Shown here: positions 23,170-31,403 of the stretch, piece by piece
Numbering within the stretch: the first letter of the stretch is position 1
How the letters are laid out: each line of letters opens with the position of its first letter
NCBI GenBank assembly: GCA_900541835.1
Contig: UQLL01000027.1
Span: forward strand, 1 to 36,002
From: an uncultured Porphyromonadaceae bacterium
Lineage (GTDB): Bacteria > Bacteroidota > Bacteroidia > Bacteroidales > Muribaculaceae
DNA: 36,002 bases
Direction of reading: 5' to 3'
Translations under genes and position numbers: made by a program
The notes under the pieces: model-generated
The model's database searches: none
Seen by the model: only the letters and a program-made list of their open reading frames with translations
What the model was told of the DNA's origin: nothing

Positions 23170-24098
23170 TCGCGCAGGGCGGCAAGGTCGGCGGCGAGCT
23201 GGACGCGCAGGGCCTCCAGGGAGGGGAACCGGCGCTCCGGGCGATGGCGGTGCAAAAATTCCAGTTTGACTTGTTGGTCGTAGAGGTCGCCGGAAAAGCC
23301 GTCGAGGTGCGCTTCGACGCTGATTGGCGCGCACTCGCCGTCGACGGTCGGCCGGCACCCGATATTGACCATCGCCGGCCATGCCGACCCGTCCTCCAGC
23401 CAGGCCCGGCAGAAATACACCCCCGTCTCCGGCAATAAGAGCTGCGACTTGCAGGGACGCACGGCCCGTGCGTCCGCCACATCGCTGACTTGGGTGTCCG
23501 CCACCAGGTTGGCCGTCGGGAATCCAATAGTCCGTCCCAGCCGCTTACCCCCGATAACACGCGCCGTGTACGCAAAAGGCCTTCCGAGCATCTCGGCGGC
23601 ACGTTCCATATCCCCAGCGGCGACGGCCTTTCGCACCGCCGACGATGACACGCCCGGCAGTCGGGGCGCCTCCACCACTTCCAGGTCGGGACAGAGCGAG
23701 CCGTACAGCTCCACTGCCGGATGGACGGTGGAATATGTCTCGCCCGGGGCCCGGTAGCCGAAGCGGTTGTCGTGGCCGAGCAGCAGCAGCCGGGCGTCGA
23801 AGCGGTCGCGCAGCAGCTCCAGGAACTCCTTGGCCGACAACCGCCTGAGTTCATCTGTGAAGTCGAGGGCGATGACCTGCATTCCGGCCTGTTCCAGCAG
23901 TATCTTCCGCTCGTCGAAGCCCTGCAGCAGTCGTGGCGCCCGCTTGGGAGCCACCAGCGCCAGCGGGTGCGAGGTGAAGGTTACGACGGCCGGGTCGAGG
24001 CCGCGCTGCCGGGCCAGGCGCGCCAGCTCGTCGAGCACCAGCCGGTGCCCGCGGTGCACTCCGTCGAAATTGCCTACCGCTATGGCCCTGCCGCTCAT
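23133..24098 (-). CDS. ribF: Bifunctional riboflavin kinase/FAD synthetase
   Basis: A 321-residue enzyme that makes FMN and FAD from riboflavin. The N-terminal nucleotidyltransferase domain (about 1-165) has VGNFDGVHRGHR, GHDNRFGY and SSSAVRKAV. The C-terminal kinase domain (about 180-310) has GGKRLGRTIGFPTANL, GVYFCRAWL, MVNIGCRPTV and HLDGFSGDLYDQ. Between FPTANL and GVY, where homologues have a short loop, residues about 200-222 form a longer insert whose DARAVRPC part is encoded by a REP (23451-23478). ATG 24098 overlaps the stop of the HAD gene as ATGA, so the two are coupled. Its end overlaps folK tail to tail. Confidence 0.95.
   Translation of the reverse strand: MSGRAIAVGNFDGVHRGHRLVLDELARLARQRGLDPAVVTFTSHPLALVAPKRAPRLLQGFDERKILLEQAGMQVIALDFTDELRRLSAKEFLELLRDRFDARLLLLGHDNRFGYRAPGETYSTVHPAVELYGSLCPDLEVVEAPRLPGVSSSAVRKAVAAGDMERAAEMLGRPFAYTARVIGGKRLGRTIGFPTANLVADTQVSDVADARAVRPCKSQLLLPETGVYFCRAWLEDGSAWPAMVNIGCRPTVDGECAPISVEAHLDGFSGDLYDQQVKLEFLHRHRPERRFPSLEALRVQLAADLAALRDYSSAAGRSESI
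23451..23478 (+). repeat. REP hairpin inside ribF
   Basis: Arms GGACGCACG (23455-23463) and CGTGCGTCC (23467-23475) are perfect complements around GCC. The left foot is GCAG, one base from GTAG, and the right foot is GCC as in intergenic copies. It is in frame with ribF on the opposite strand. Confidence 0.85.
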
Positions 24099-24730
24099 TC
24101 CGCCACCCTGTCGTTAAGCGCCTCCTCGATGATTACCAGCATGTCGTGCTCCGGGGTGACGCGCACGGCCTGCAGGCCCACCGACCGGGCGGCCTGCACG
24201 TTGGCGGGGGCGTCGTCGAGGTAGAGCACACGGGCCGGGTCGAGTCCGTAGCGGTCCGCCAGCACCTCGAAGATGCGCGTGTCGGGCTTGCAGACGTGCT
24301 CCTGGAAGGAGGCGATGATGCCGTCGAAATAGTCGCCGATGGCCAGGCCCTCGGCGCGGAAGGCTCGGTCGATCCAGCTGTTGTACATCACCGGGTTGGT
24401 GTTACTCAGCGCGAACGTGCGGCAGTGGCCGCGCAGGAGCCGTATGGCCCGCAGGCGCTCCACGGGCAGGTCAACCAGAAACTCGTTGAACGCGTTCTGA
24501 ATAGTGACATCGTCTTTGGCGAGCGGGCAGCGGGGCCTCATGCGGTCCATGAACTCGGCCTGCGTCATCAGCCCCGACTCGAGCAGGAAGAAGTCCCCCT
24601 TCTGCGTGTACTGGTCGAGGTCGGCGACTATGCCGCCATAGCCGAGGGCCTGGAAGGCGCGTATGCAGCGCTCCCGGTCGAGGTCTATGACCACGCCGCC
24701 CAGGTCGAATACTATTGCATCGTATCTCAT
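24095..24730 (-). CDS. HAD-family phosphatase (YihX-like)
   Basis: A 211-residue haloacid dehalogenase-like hydrolase, subfamily IA. Motif I is FDLGGVVIDLD near residue 7, motif II is ALSNTNP near 114, motif III is the Lys in KPDTRIF, and motif IV is LYLDDAPANVQAA. A helical cap lies between motifs I and II. YihX-type members remove phosphate from sugar phosphates such as glucose 1-phosphate; with ribF next to it, a flavin-mononucleotide or pathway phosphatase role is also possible but unproven. ATG 24730 fits the start MRYDAIVFDLGG; a longer reading would cross the promoter. First gene of the pair with ribF. Confidence 0.88.
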   Translation of the reverse strand: MRYDAIVFDLGGVVIDLDRERCIRAFQALGYGGIVADLDQYTQKGDFFLLESGLMTQAEFMDRMRPRCPLAKDDVTIQNAFNEFLVDLPVERLRAIRLLRGHCRTFALSNTNPVMYNSWIDRAFRAEGLAIGDYFDGIIASFQEHVCKPDTRIFEVLADRYGLDPARVLYLDDAPANVQAARSVGLQAVRVTPEHDMLVIIEEALNDRVAE

Positions 24731-24750
24731 CTCTCTTCTGAAAAACGCTG

Positions 24751-24780
24751 CAAAAGTACAAATAACCCCCCAACCCACAA
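24751..24780 (-). promoter_or_regulatory. Promoter of the HAD-ribF pair
   Basis: On the minus strand TTG (24780-24778), 19 bases, then TACTTTTG (24758-24751). Expected leader about 14 nt. The TTG lies within a palindrome at 24774-24790. Confidence 0.65.
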
Positions 24781-24790
24781 AATTTGTGGG
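24774..24790. repeat. Palindrome between divergent promoters
   Basis: CCCACAAA and TTTGTGGG flank a single A. A second TTTGTGG occurs at 24810-24816. The site lies between the HAD-ribF and pfkA promoters and carries the -33 element of the former, so it could be an operator, though the flanking bases also look like the 3' half of a tRNA gene. Confidence 0.4.
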
Positions 24791-24810
24791 CCGAGAAGGG
24801 ACCCGAACCT

Positions 24811-24840
24811 TTGTGGTCTCAAATAAAAACGCTAAATTTG
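24811..24840 (+). promoter_or_regulatory. Promoter of pfkA
   Basis: TTG at 24811-24813, 19 bases, TAAATTTG at 24833-24840. The ATG at 24864 lies about 17 nt after the expected transcription start. Confidence 0.7.
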
Positions 24841-24863
24841 CAAGAGAGAAAGTTTTAGGAAGT

Positions 24864-25844
24864 ATGAGCAATATCAAGTCTATCGGCATCCTGACGTCTG
24901 GGGGCGACGCTCCCGGCATGAACGCGGCCATACGTGCGGTGACGCGCGCCGCCATCTTCGCTGACTTTAAGGTCTACGGCATATACCGCGGCTACCGCGG
25001 CCTCATCACCGATGAGATAGAGGAGTTCTCTACCCAGAACGTCAGCAACATCATCCAGCGCGGCGGCACGATCCTCAAGACGGCCCGCTGCCAGGAGTGG
25101 ACCACCAAGGAGGGCCGGCAGTGCGCTTACGACGTGCTGCGCCGCCACGGCATCGACGCCCTGGTGGTGATAGGCGGCGACGGCTCCCTGACGGGCGCCC
25201 GCATCTTCGCCAACGAGTACTCATATCCCATCGTGGGCCTGCCCGGCACCATCGACAACGACCTCTACGGCACCGACTCCACCATCGGCTACGACACGGC
25301 GCTGAACACCATCATGGAGTGCGTGGACAAGATCCGCGACACGGCCTCCAGCCACGAGCGCCTCTTCTTCATCGAGGTGATGGGGCGCGACGCCGGCTTC
25401 CTGGCCCTCAACGGCGCCATCGCCTCCGGCGCCGAGGCCGCCATCATCCCCGAGATCGCCACACAGGACGAGCAGCTCGCCGCCCTCATAAAGACCGGTT
25501 TCCGCAAGTCCAAGAACTCGTCGATAGTGCTGGTGGCCGAGAGCCCCGTCACCGGCGGCGCCATGGGCCTGGCCCAGCGTGTCAAGGAGGAGTACCCGGA
25601 ATACGACGTGCGCGTGACCATCCTAGGCCATCTGCAGCGCGGCGGCTCCCCCACGGCCTACGACCGCATCCTCGCCTCCCGCATGGGCGCCGCCGCCATC
25701 GACGCCTTGCTCGACGACCAGCGCAACGTGATGATCGGCATCAAGAACGACGAAATCGTCTACGTCCCCTTCACCAAGGCCATCAAGAACGACAAGCCCA
25801 TCAACGCCGAGCTGCTAAGCACTCTGCGCCGTCTCAGCATCTAA
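24864..25844 (+). CDS. pfkA: ATP-dependent 6-phosphofructokinase
   Basis: A 326-residue glycolytic enzyme phosphorylating fructose 6-phosphate. It shows LTSGGDAPGMNAAIRAV at the start, GIYRGYRGL, the GGDGSLTGA nucleotide site (GGDG-type ATP-dependent signature), PGTIDNDLYGTDSTIG with the catalytic TIDND, EVMGRDAGFLA, and GHLQRGGSPTAYDR. Length is typical of group A bacterial enzymes (about 320). ATG 24864 sits directly behind its promoter; the upstream open frame belongs to the spacer. The channel gene follows after 50 bases with no clear promoter and may be co-transcribed. Confidence 0.96.
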   Translation: MSNIKSIGILTSGGDAPGMNAAIRAVTRAAIFADFKVYGIYRGYRGLITDEIEEFSTQNVSNIIQRGGTILKTARCQEWTTKEGRQCAYDVLRRHGIDALVVIGGDGSLTGARIFANEYSYPIVGLPGTIDNDLYGTDSTIGYDTALNTIMECVDKIRDTASSHERLFFIEVMGRDAGFLALNGAIASGAEAAIIPEIATQDEQLAALIKTGFRKSKNSSIVLVAESPVTGGAMGLAQRVKEEYPEYDVRVTILGHLQRGGSPTAYDRILASRMGAAAIDALLDDQRNVMIGIKNDEIVYVPFTKAIKNDKPINAELLSTLRRLSI

Positions 25845-25894
25845 TCCTACCCCGGCAGCTGACGCCGTACATTGTACATTAACCTCGTCCCACT

Positions 25895-26725
25895 ATGCCC
25901 ACCAAGCAGCTCCCGCAGGACACGGCCCTGGAGGCCCGCGAGCAGGCCCGCTACAACGAGCGGCTGCGCCACTCCCGCATCATCGGCGGCATCGCCCACT
26001 GGGTGGTGCTCGCCCTCTCGCTCGGCCTGATAGTATTCATCAGCTACGACACTTTCGCCGGAATACCCTTCCTGCGCAACTCCACGTACATGACATTCCA
26101 GCTCTGGGTGTGCGTGGTGTTCATGGCCGACTTCATAGTCGAGCTGGCGGTGAGTGTGGACCGCCGCCATTACCTGGCCACCCACATATTCTTCTTCCTG
26201 GTCTCCGTACCCTACCTCAACATCATGCAGATGACGGGGATGCTCGATGACATTTCGGCCCAGCAGCTCTACTTCCTGCGCTTCATCCCGCTGGTGCGCG
26301 GCGCCTACGCCCTGGCCATGGTGGTCGGTGCCCTGTCGCAGAACCGCGCCACCAACCTGCTGACCAGCTACGCCGCCATACTCTTCTCAATAGTCTACTT
26401 CCTGTCGCTGATCTTCTACGAGCAGGAGAAGCCCATCAACAGCGACGTCACCGAGTACTGGGACGCTCTTTGGTGGGCGCTCATGAACGTCACCACCATC
26501 GGCTGCGACATCAACCCGATGTCGGTGGCCGGGCAGATAAGCGGCGTCATCCTGGCCGCCTCGGGCATGCTGATGCTGCCGCTGTTCACAGTCTTCGTCA
26601 CCTCACTGGTGAAGAACCACTACCAGCGCCAGGAGAAGCGCAATGCCGAAATAGAAAAAGCCTTCGAGCACACCATGCTCCATCACGACGAGCAGAAACT
26701 CGACAAAGAAAAAGCTGAGAGCTGA
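25895..26725 (+). CDS. Potassium-channel-like ion channel with unusual filter
   Basis: A 276-residue membrane protein of the voltage-gated-like channel superfamily. Hydrophobic segments lie at about 30-52, 65-88, 98-115, 125-148, 155-178 and 205-235, so an S1-S6 layout fits. The pore loop between the last two has YWDALWWALMNVTTIGCDINP: the selectivity filter position reads TTIGCD where potassium channels have TVGYG or TIGFG. The voltage-sensor helix has few Arg (FLRFIPLVRGAYAL). A charged C-terminal helix of about 45 residues follows. Ion selectivity therefore cannot be assumed. The end of the gene carries a CTGAGAG repeat and a REP follows. Confidence 0.8.
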   Translation: MPTKQLPQDTALEAREQARYNERLRHSRIIGGIAHWVVLALSLGLIVFISYDTFAGIPFLRNSTYMTFQLWVCVVFMADFIVELAVSVDRRHYLATHIFFFLVSVPYLNIMQMTGMLDDISAQQLYFLRFIPLVRGAYALAMVVGALSQNRATNLLTSYAAILFSIVYFLSLIFYEQEKPINSDVTEYWDALWWALMNVTTIGCDINPMSVAGQISGVILAASGMLMLPLFTVFVTSLVKNHYQRQEKRNAEIEKAFEHTMLHHDEQKLDKEKAES

Positions 26726-26728
26726 GAG

Positions 26729-26754
26729 TGTAGGGGTGCACCCTGGTGCATCCG
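26729..26754 (+). repeat. REP hairpin between the channel gene and rel
   Basis: GTAG at 26730-26733, left arm GGGTGCACC (26734-26742) and right arm GGTGCATCC (26745-26753) around CT, with one mismatched pair. It begins 4 bases after the channel stop codon and ends 24 bases before the rel start codon. Confidence 0.85.
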
Positions 26755-26777
26755 TATAGTCGAATGAATTGATATAA

Positions 26778-29102
26778 ATGTCTGACGATAACCGACCCGA
26801 GAGATTGCTGCTGGGCTACGACCCGCAGGTGACTGTGCACGTGGTGGCGGACACCAGGGCGCCGCTGCCGGCCGTGGCCGACGACGAGGAGCTGGAGGCG
26901 GCCGAGGAGCGCCGCATCGACGAGGCATACCGCGGCGTGGCGCAGGCGTACCTGCACTCCAACCACCGCAAGAAGATTGAGATCATAGAGCGGGCCTACC
27001 GCTTCGCCCGCCACGCCCACGCCGGCGTCCGCCGCCGCAGTGGCGAGCCTTACATACTCCACCCCATCGCCGTGGCGCAGATCGTCATCTCCGAGCTTGG
27101 CCTGGGCTCCACCTCCATCTGCGCCGCACTGCTCCACGACGTCGTCGAGGACACCGAGTACACCCTCGAGGACATCGAGGCCAGCTTCGGTTCCAAGATC
27201 GCGTCCATAGTCGACGGACTCACAAAGATCTCCGGCGGCATCTTCGGCAACAAGGCCTCGCTGCAGGCCGAGAACTTCCGCAAGCTGCTGCTGAGCATGA
27301 GCACCGACGTGCGCGTGGTGCTCATCAAGATGGCCGACCGCCTACACAACATGCGCACCCTCGGCTCCCTCCGCCCCGAGAAGCAGTACAAGATCGCCGG
27401 CGAGACCCTATACGTCTACGCGCCACTGGCGCACCGCCTCGGCCTGTTCAAGATCAAGCAGGAGCTCGAGGACCTCGCCTTCCGCTACGAGCATCCCGGC
27501 AAGTACGCCGAAATCATGAGCCTCATCGAGCAGAGCGAGGAGGCCCGGCAGCGAATGGTCGAGGAGTTCGTCGCCCCTGTGCGCGAGAAACTCGACGCCG
27601 CCGGCTTCCGCTACGAGATCAAGGCACGCGTGAAAAGCGCCTACTCCATCTACCGCAAGATGGAGCGCAAGAAGCTGCAGTTCCAGGACATCTACGACGT
27701 CTACGCCGTGCGCGTGGTCTTTGATAACGACGACGACGACCGTGAGACTCTGCGCTGCTGGCAGATATACACTTTCTTCGCCGAGGGGCACCGCCTCCAC
27801 CCTGAGCGCCTGCGCGACTGGACCGTCACGCCCAAGCCCAACGGCTATCGGGCCCTGCACCTGACCGTCATGGGTCCCGACGGGCGCTGGATCGAAGTCC
27901 AGATACGCTCCCGCCGCATGGACGAGATAGCCGAGCTCGGATATGCCGCCCACTGGAAGTACAAGACCGGCGAATACGACGAGGAGCCGCGCCTGGAGGC
28001 CCTCATGCGCAAGGTCAAGGATATCCTCGCCAACCCCACCCCCAACGCCATAGACTTCCTCGACACGGTGCAGATGAACCTCTTCTCGGCCGACATCTAC
28101 GTGTTCACGCCCAAGGGGGATCTCATCACCCTGCCGCAGGGTGCCACGGTGCTCGACATGGCCTTCGCCGTCCACACTCAGGTGGGCGCCCACTGTGTGG
28201 CCGGAAAGATTCAGCATCGCCTGGTGCCCATGGACCACCGCCTTACCTCCGGCGACCAGGTGGAAATCATCACCGCCGAGGCCCAGAAGCCCGAACGCGC
28301 CTGGCTCGACCGCTGCCAGACGGCCCGCGCACGTAACTACCTCCGCTCAGTGCTGAAGAAGGACAAGAAGTCGCTGGCAGCACATGGCCGTAAGCTCTTC
28401 GACGACTTCATGGAGAAGGAGGGCGTGGTCGTGGATTCCGAGACGATGGCCCGCATCCTGGGCTACTACCACCTGCACGACCCCGAGGAGCTCTTCCTGA
28501 TGATGGCCGACGACGAGATCAACCTCGCCGACACCTCCGCCCTGCGCAAGGAGGCGCAGAAGGCCAGCCCCTCCATGCTCTCGCGCCTGTTGCGCAATCC
28601 CTTCACTCTGCGGCGACGCTCGGGCCACGACAAGGAGCCGGAGCCGGTCAACCGCCGCGAGGTCTATGTGCTGCTGCCCAACGCCACCCCGCCCAACTAC
28701 CGCCTGGACACCTGCTGCTCGCCCCTGCCCGGCGACGACGTGCTCGGCTTCGTCACCGCCGACGAGCACGTGGTCGTGCACAAGGCCGACTGCCCGGTGG
28801 CCCGCAAGCTCAAGAGCACCTACGGCTCCCGCCTGGTGGCTACCCGCTGGGAGGGAAAGGCCGACCGCTTCGCCGTCTCCGTCAGCGTCGACGGCATCGA
28901 CCGCCGAGGCATGCTCTCCGACATCGTCAAAGTCGTGACCCTCGACATGGAGCTCAACGTCCGGTCCATGAACATACGCGCCAAGAACGAGGTCTTCCAC
29001 TGCGAAATGCAGCTCATGGTCGACTCTGCCCGCACCGTGGAGGCACTCTGCAAGGCGCTCAAGAAGGTCAAGAACGTCCAATTCGCAAACAGGACATCAT
29101 GA
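26778..29102 (+). CDS. rel: Bifunctional (p)ppGpp synthetase/hydrolase, RelA/SpoT family
   Basis: A 774-residue enzyme that makes and degrades (p)ppGpp in the stringent response. Order: hydrolase domain (about 75-230) with its metal residues intact (EPYILHPIAVAQIV, ALLHDVVEDT, KMADRLHNMRTLG), synthetase domain (about 285-400) with PKPNGYRALHLTV and EVQIRSRRMDEIAELGYAAHW, a TGS domain (about 435-500, VFTPKGDLITLPQGATVLD), a helical region, and a C-terminal ACT domain. It appears bifunctional. ATG 26778 gives an N-terminal extension of about 60 residues before the hydrolase. pgpH follows after 88 bases filled by two REPs. The symbol is a family name; Bacteroidales often carry two such genes. 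Confidence 0.94.
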   Translation: MSDDNRPERLLLGYDPQVTVHVVADTRAPLPAVADDEELEAAEERRIDEAYRGVAQAYLHSNHRKKIEIIERAYRFARHAHAGVRRRSGEPYILHPIAVAQIVISELGLGSTSICAALLHDVVEDTEYTLEDIEASFGSKIASIVDGLTKISGGIFGNKASLQAENFRKLLLSMSTDVRVVLIKMADRLHNMRTLGSLRPEKQYKIAGETLYVYAPLAHRLGLFKIKQELEDLAFRYEHPGKYAEIMSLIEQSEEARQRMVEEFVAPVREKLDAAGFRYEIKARVKSAYSIYRKMERKKLQFQDIYDVYAVRVVFDNDDDDRETLRCWQIYTFFAEGHRLHPERLRDWTVTPKPNGYRALHLTVMGPDGRWIEVQIRSRRMDEIAELGYAAHWKYKTGEYDEEPRLEALMRKVKDILANPTPNAIDFLDTVQMNLFSADIYVFTPKGDLITLPQGATVLDMAFAVHTQVGAHCVAGKIQHRLVPMDHRLTSGDQVEIITAEAQKPERAWLDRCQTARARNYLRSVLKKDKKSLAAHGRKLFDDFMEKEGVVVDSETMARILGYYHLHDPEELFLMMADDEINLADTSALRKEAQKASPSMLSRLLRNPFTLRRRSGHDKEPEPVNRREVYVLLPNATPPNYRLDTCCSPLPGDDVLGFVTADEHVVVHKADCPVARKLKSTYGSRLVATRWEGKADRFAVSVSVDGIDRRGMLSDIVKVVTLDMELNVRSMNIRAKNEVFHCEMQLMVDSARTVEALCKALKKVKNVQFANRTS

Positions 29103-29110
29103 CGCCGCCT

Positions 29111-29138
29111 TGTAGGGACGCACGGCCCGTGCGTCCGC
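29111..29138 (+). repeat. REP hairpin between rel and pgpH, forward copy
   Basis: GTAG at 29112-29115; arms GGACGCACG (29116-29124) and CGTGCGTCC (29128-29136) around GCC. First half of an inverted REP pair. Confidence 0.9.
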
Positions 29139-29153
29139 ACCCCTCAACCCATT

Positions 29154-29179
29154 CGGACGCACGGCCCGTGCGTCCCTAC
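29154..29179 (-). repeat. REP hairpin between rel and pgpH, reverse copy
   Basis: Arms GGACGCACG (29155-29163) and CGTGCGTCC (29167-29175) around GCC, with the GTAG foot on the minus strand (29179-29176). With the copy at 29111 it makes a BIME-like pair that fills the rel-pgpH spacer. The two copies could also pair with each other as one long stem. Confidence 0.9.
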
Positions 29180-29190
29180 ACTGCTATACC

Positions 29191-31257
29191 ATGAAAGAAA
29201 CCAAAGCCCGCAAGGGCCTGTCGAAGATACTGTTAGTGCGCGTGGCGCTGCTGGTCGGCGCCGTGGCCGTGATCCTGGCCGTGATGCCCCGCGCCGGCCA
29301 CCAGTCGTTCAGCTACGAGCTCAACCAGCCCTGGAAGTACCACCTGCTTACTGCCGAGTTCGACATCCCCGTGCAGCGCGACCGCGCCAGCGCCGAGCTC
29401 ATGCGCGACTCCATAGAACGCTCCTTCGTGCCCTTCGTGGTCTTCAACCACACCGCGCCGCAGGAGGGCCTGGAGCGCTTCGCCAAGGCCGTGGAGGGGA
29501 AGGCCGATGCCGCCCAGGCCGACTTCGCCACCGGGCTGCTCCGCCAGGTCTACGCCGACGGCATCCTCACGCAGGCCCTCTATGACAGCGTCCGAGCCAG
29601 GTCCATGACCCAGCTCCACACCCTGGAGGACAACAGCGACAACCCAACCACGGCCACTTTCATCGACGTCAGCGGCATGCGCTCTCCGGCCACCGCCCTG
29701 CAGCATATCGACTCCATGTACCGCGCCGCCCACGGCGGCGAGCTCATGACCGCCGACCTGGCCCGAGCCCTCAGCGTCGCCCTGATGCCCAACGTCGTCC
29801 CGGACTCCGTCACCAACGACAAGTTCCGCAGCCAGGAGATGCTGCAGGTCAACGCCGCACAGGGCGTGATAAAAAAGGGCCAGCGCATCGTCGACCTCGG
29901 CGAGATCGTCACCCCGCAGGTCTACACCAACCTGCAGACTTACGAGGAGCAGCTGCGCCTGCGCCAGATGGAGCTTCGCCACACCTACTTCTATGTAGGC
30001 CAGGCGGTGGTGGTGCTGCTGGCACTGCTCATATTCTACTACTTCCTGGCCAACTACCGCCCCAGGCTGTGGCGGAGCATGCGCGTCATGATCTTCCTGG
30101 TGAGCTATATCACCCTCTTCGGCGTGTTCGCCATCCTGCTGTTCGAGCGTTTCACCTACGGCATCTACCTGGTGCCGTTTGCCGCCGTGCCGATCGTGAT
30201 AATGGTCTTCTTCGACGCCCGGACCGGCGTGATGGGCCTCGTCACCACCTTGCTGATAGCGGCCATGGTGGCCACGTTCCAGTACCAGTTCCTGTTCATG
30301 GAGATACTGGCGTCGCTGGCCGCCACCTACTGCCTGCACCAGCTCAGCAAGCGGTCGCAGCTGCTGCTGTCGGCGCTGATGGCCTTTGTGGTCTATGCCG
30401 CCTCCTACGCCGCCATACTGCTTGTAGAGGGGGGTAACTTCGAGGCCTTCTCCCCGCGTACCCTGGGCATGCTCGGCATCAACTCCCTGCTGCTTTCGCT
30501 GAGTTACTTCCTCATATTGCTTATAGAGAAGATTTTCGGCTTCACCTCGTCGGTGACACTGGTTGAGCTGAGCGACATCAACAACCCGCTGCTGCGTCGC
30601 CTGGCCGAGGAGGCGCCGGGTACGTTCCAGCACTCCATGCAGGTGTCGACTCTGGCGGCCGAGGCGGCCCGGAGCATCGGCGCCAACGTGCAATTGGTGC
30701 GCACCGGGGCTCTGTACCATGACATCGGCAAGCTCGACTCGCCCGTATTCTTCACCGAGAACCAGCACGGCGCCAATCCCAACGACGGCCTGCCGCCGCA
30801 GGTGGCCGCCCGCAAGATCATAGGTCACGTCAGCGCCGGCCTTCAGCTGGCGTCGAAGGCCAAGCTGCCGGCAGTGATACGCAGCTTCATCAGCGAGCAC
30901 CACGGCCGCGGCCGTGCCAGGTACTTCTACACGCAGGCGCTGAACGAGGCGGCGGAGGGGACCGCCGTGGACCCGGCACCGTTCACCTATCCCGGCCCGA
31001 ACCCGCGCAGCGTAGAGACCACCCTGCTGATGATGGCCGACGCCGTGGAGGCCGCCTCACGCTCCATGCACGACTACAGCGAGCAGTCCATCTCCAGCCT
31101 CGTGGACCGCATCATCGACGGCCAGGAGGCGGACGGCCTCTACGACGACTCCGACATTACTTTCCGCGACGTGCAGCTGGTGCGCGACACTTTCAAGCGG
31201 CGCCTGGCCAGCATCTACCATTCCCGTGTCACATACCCCGAGCTGAAGAAAAGCTGA
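29191..31257 (+). CDS. pgpH: 7TM-HD family phosphohydrolase (PgpH-type c-di-AMP phosphodiesterase)
   Basis: A 688-residue membrane protein. One N-terminal membrane segment (about 10-32), an extracytoplasmic 7TMR-HDED domain (about 45-270), seven membrane segments (about 270-450), then a cytoplasmic HD domain (about 470-660). HD residues are complete: FQHSMQ, LYHDIGK, GHVSAG, ISEHHGRGR and MMADAVEA. Homologues in Gram-positive bacteria degrade c-di-AMP; Bacteroidota proteins of this plan are annotated likewise. In Listeria the PgpH enzyme is inhibited by ppGpp, so its place behind rel is suggestive. A hairpin with a T-rich tail follows at 31297. Confidence 0.9.
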   Translation: MKETKARKGLSKILLVRVALLVGAVAVILAVMPRAGHQSFSYELNQPWKYHLLTAEFDIPVQRDRASAELMRDSIERSFVPFVVFNHTAPQEGLERFAKAVEGKADAAQADFATGLLRQVYADGILTQALYDSVRARSMTQLHTLEDNSDNPTTATFIDVSGMRSPATALQHIDSMYRAAHGGELMTADLARALSVALMPNVVPDSVTNDKFRSQEMLQVNAAQGVIKKGQRIVDLGEIVTPQVYTNLQTYEEQLRLRQMELRHTYFYVGQAVVVLLALLIFYYFLANYRPRLWRSMRVMIFLVSYITLFGVFAILLFERFTYGIYLVPFAAVPIVIMVFFDARTGVMGLVTTLLIAAMVATFQYQFLFMEILASLAATYCLHQLSKRSQLLLSALMAFVVYAASYAAILLVEGGNFEAFSPRTLGMLGINSLLLSLSYFLILLIEKIFGFTSSVTLVELSDINNPLLRRLAEEAPGTFQHSMQVSTLAAEAARSIGANVQLVRTGALYHDIGKLDSPVFFTENQHGANPNDGLPPQVAARKIIGHVSAGLQLASKAKLPAVIRSFISEHHGRGRARYFYTQALNEAAEGTAVDPAPFTYPGPNPRSVETTLLMMADAVEAASRSMHDYSEQSISSLVDRIIDGQEADGLYDDSDITFRDVQLVRDTFKRRLASIYHSRVTYPELKKS

Positions 31258-31296
31258 GAGGCATCTTCGCGCTATGTCGGGTCGTGGGAGTAAAAG

Positions 31297-31327
31297 GAAT
31301 CGGCAGTCCGTGCGGGGCTGCCGATTC
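31297..31327 (+). terminator. Terminator after pgpH
   Basis: GAATCGGCAG (31297-31306) pairs with CTGCCGATTC (31318-31327) over 10 bp with an 11-nt loop, followed by the T-rich ATCTTTTAGACTTTTTCTT. Confidence 0.75.
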
Positions 31328-31403
31328 ATCTTTTAGACTTTTTCTTATTCCGAACTCGCGTTCTTATGATATCATTGCATAGCTGCTTCCATCGGATAGA
31401 ATA

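Noticed and set aside
15234..29179. REP hairpins considered as a CRISPR array
   Set aside because: Spacing is irregular (tens to thousands of bases), copies occur in both orientations and inside genes, and there are no cas genes.
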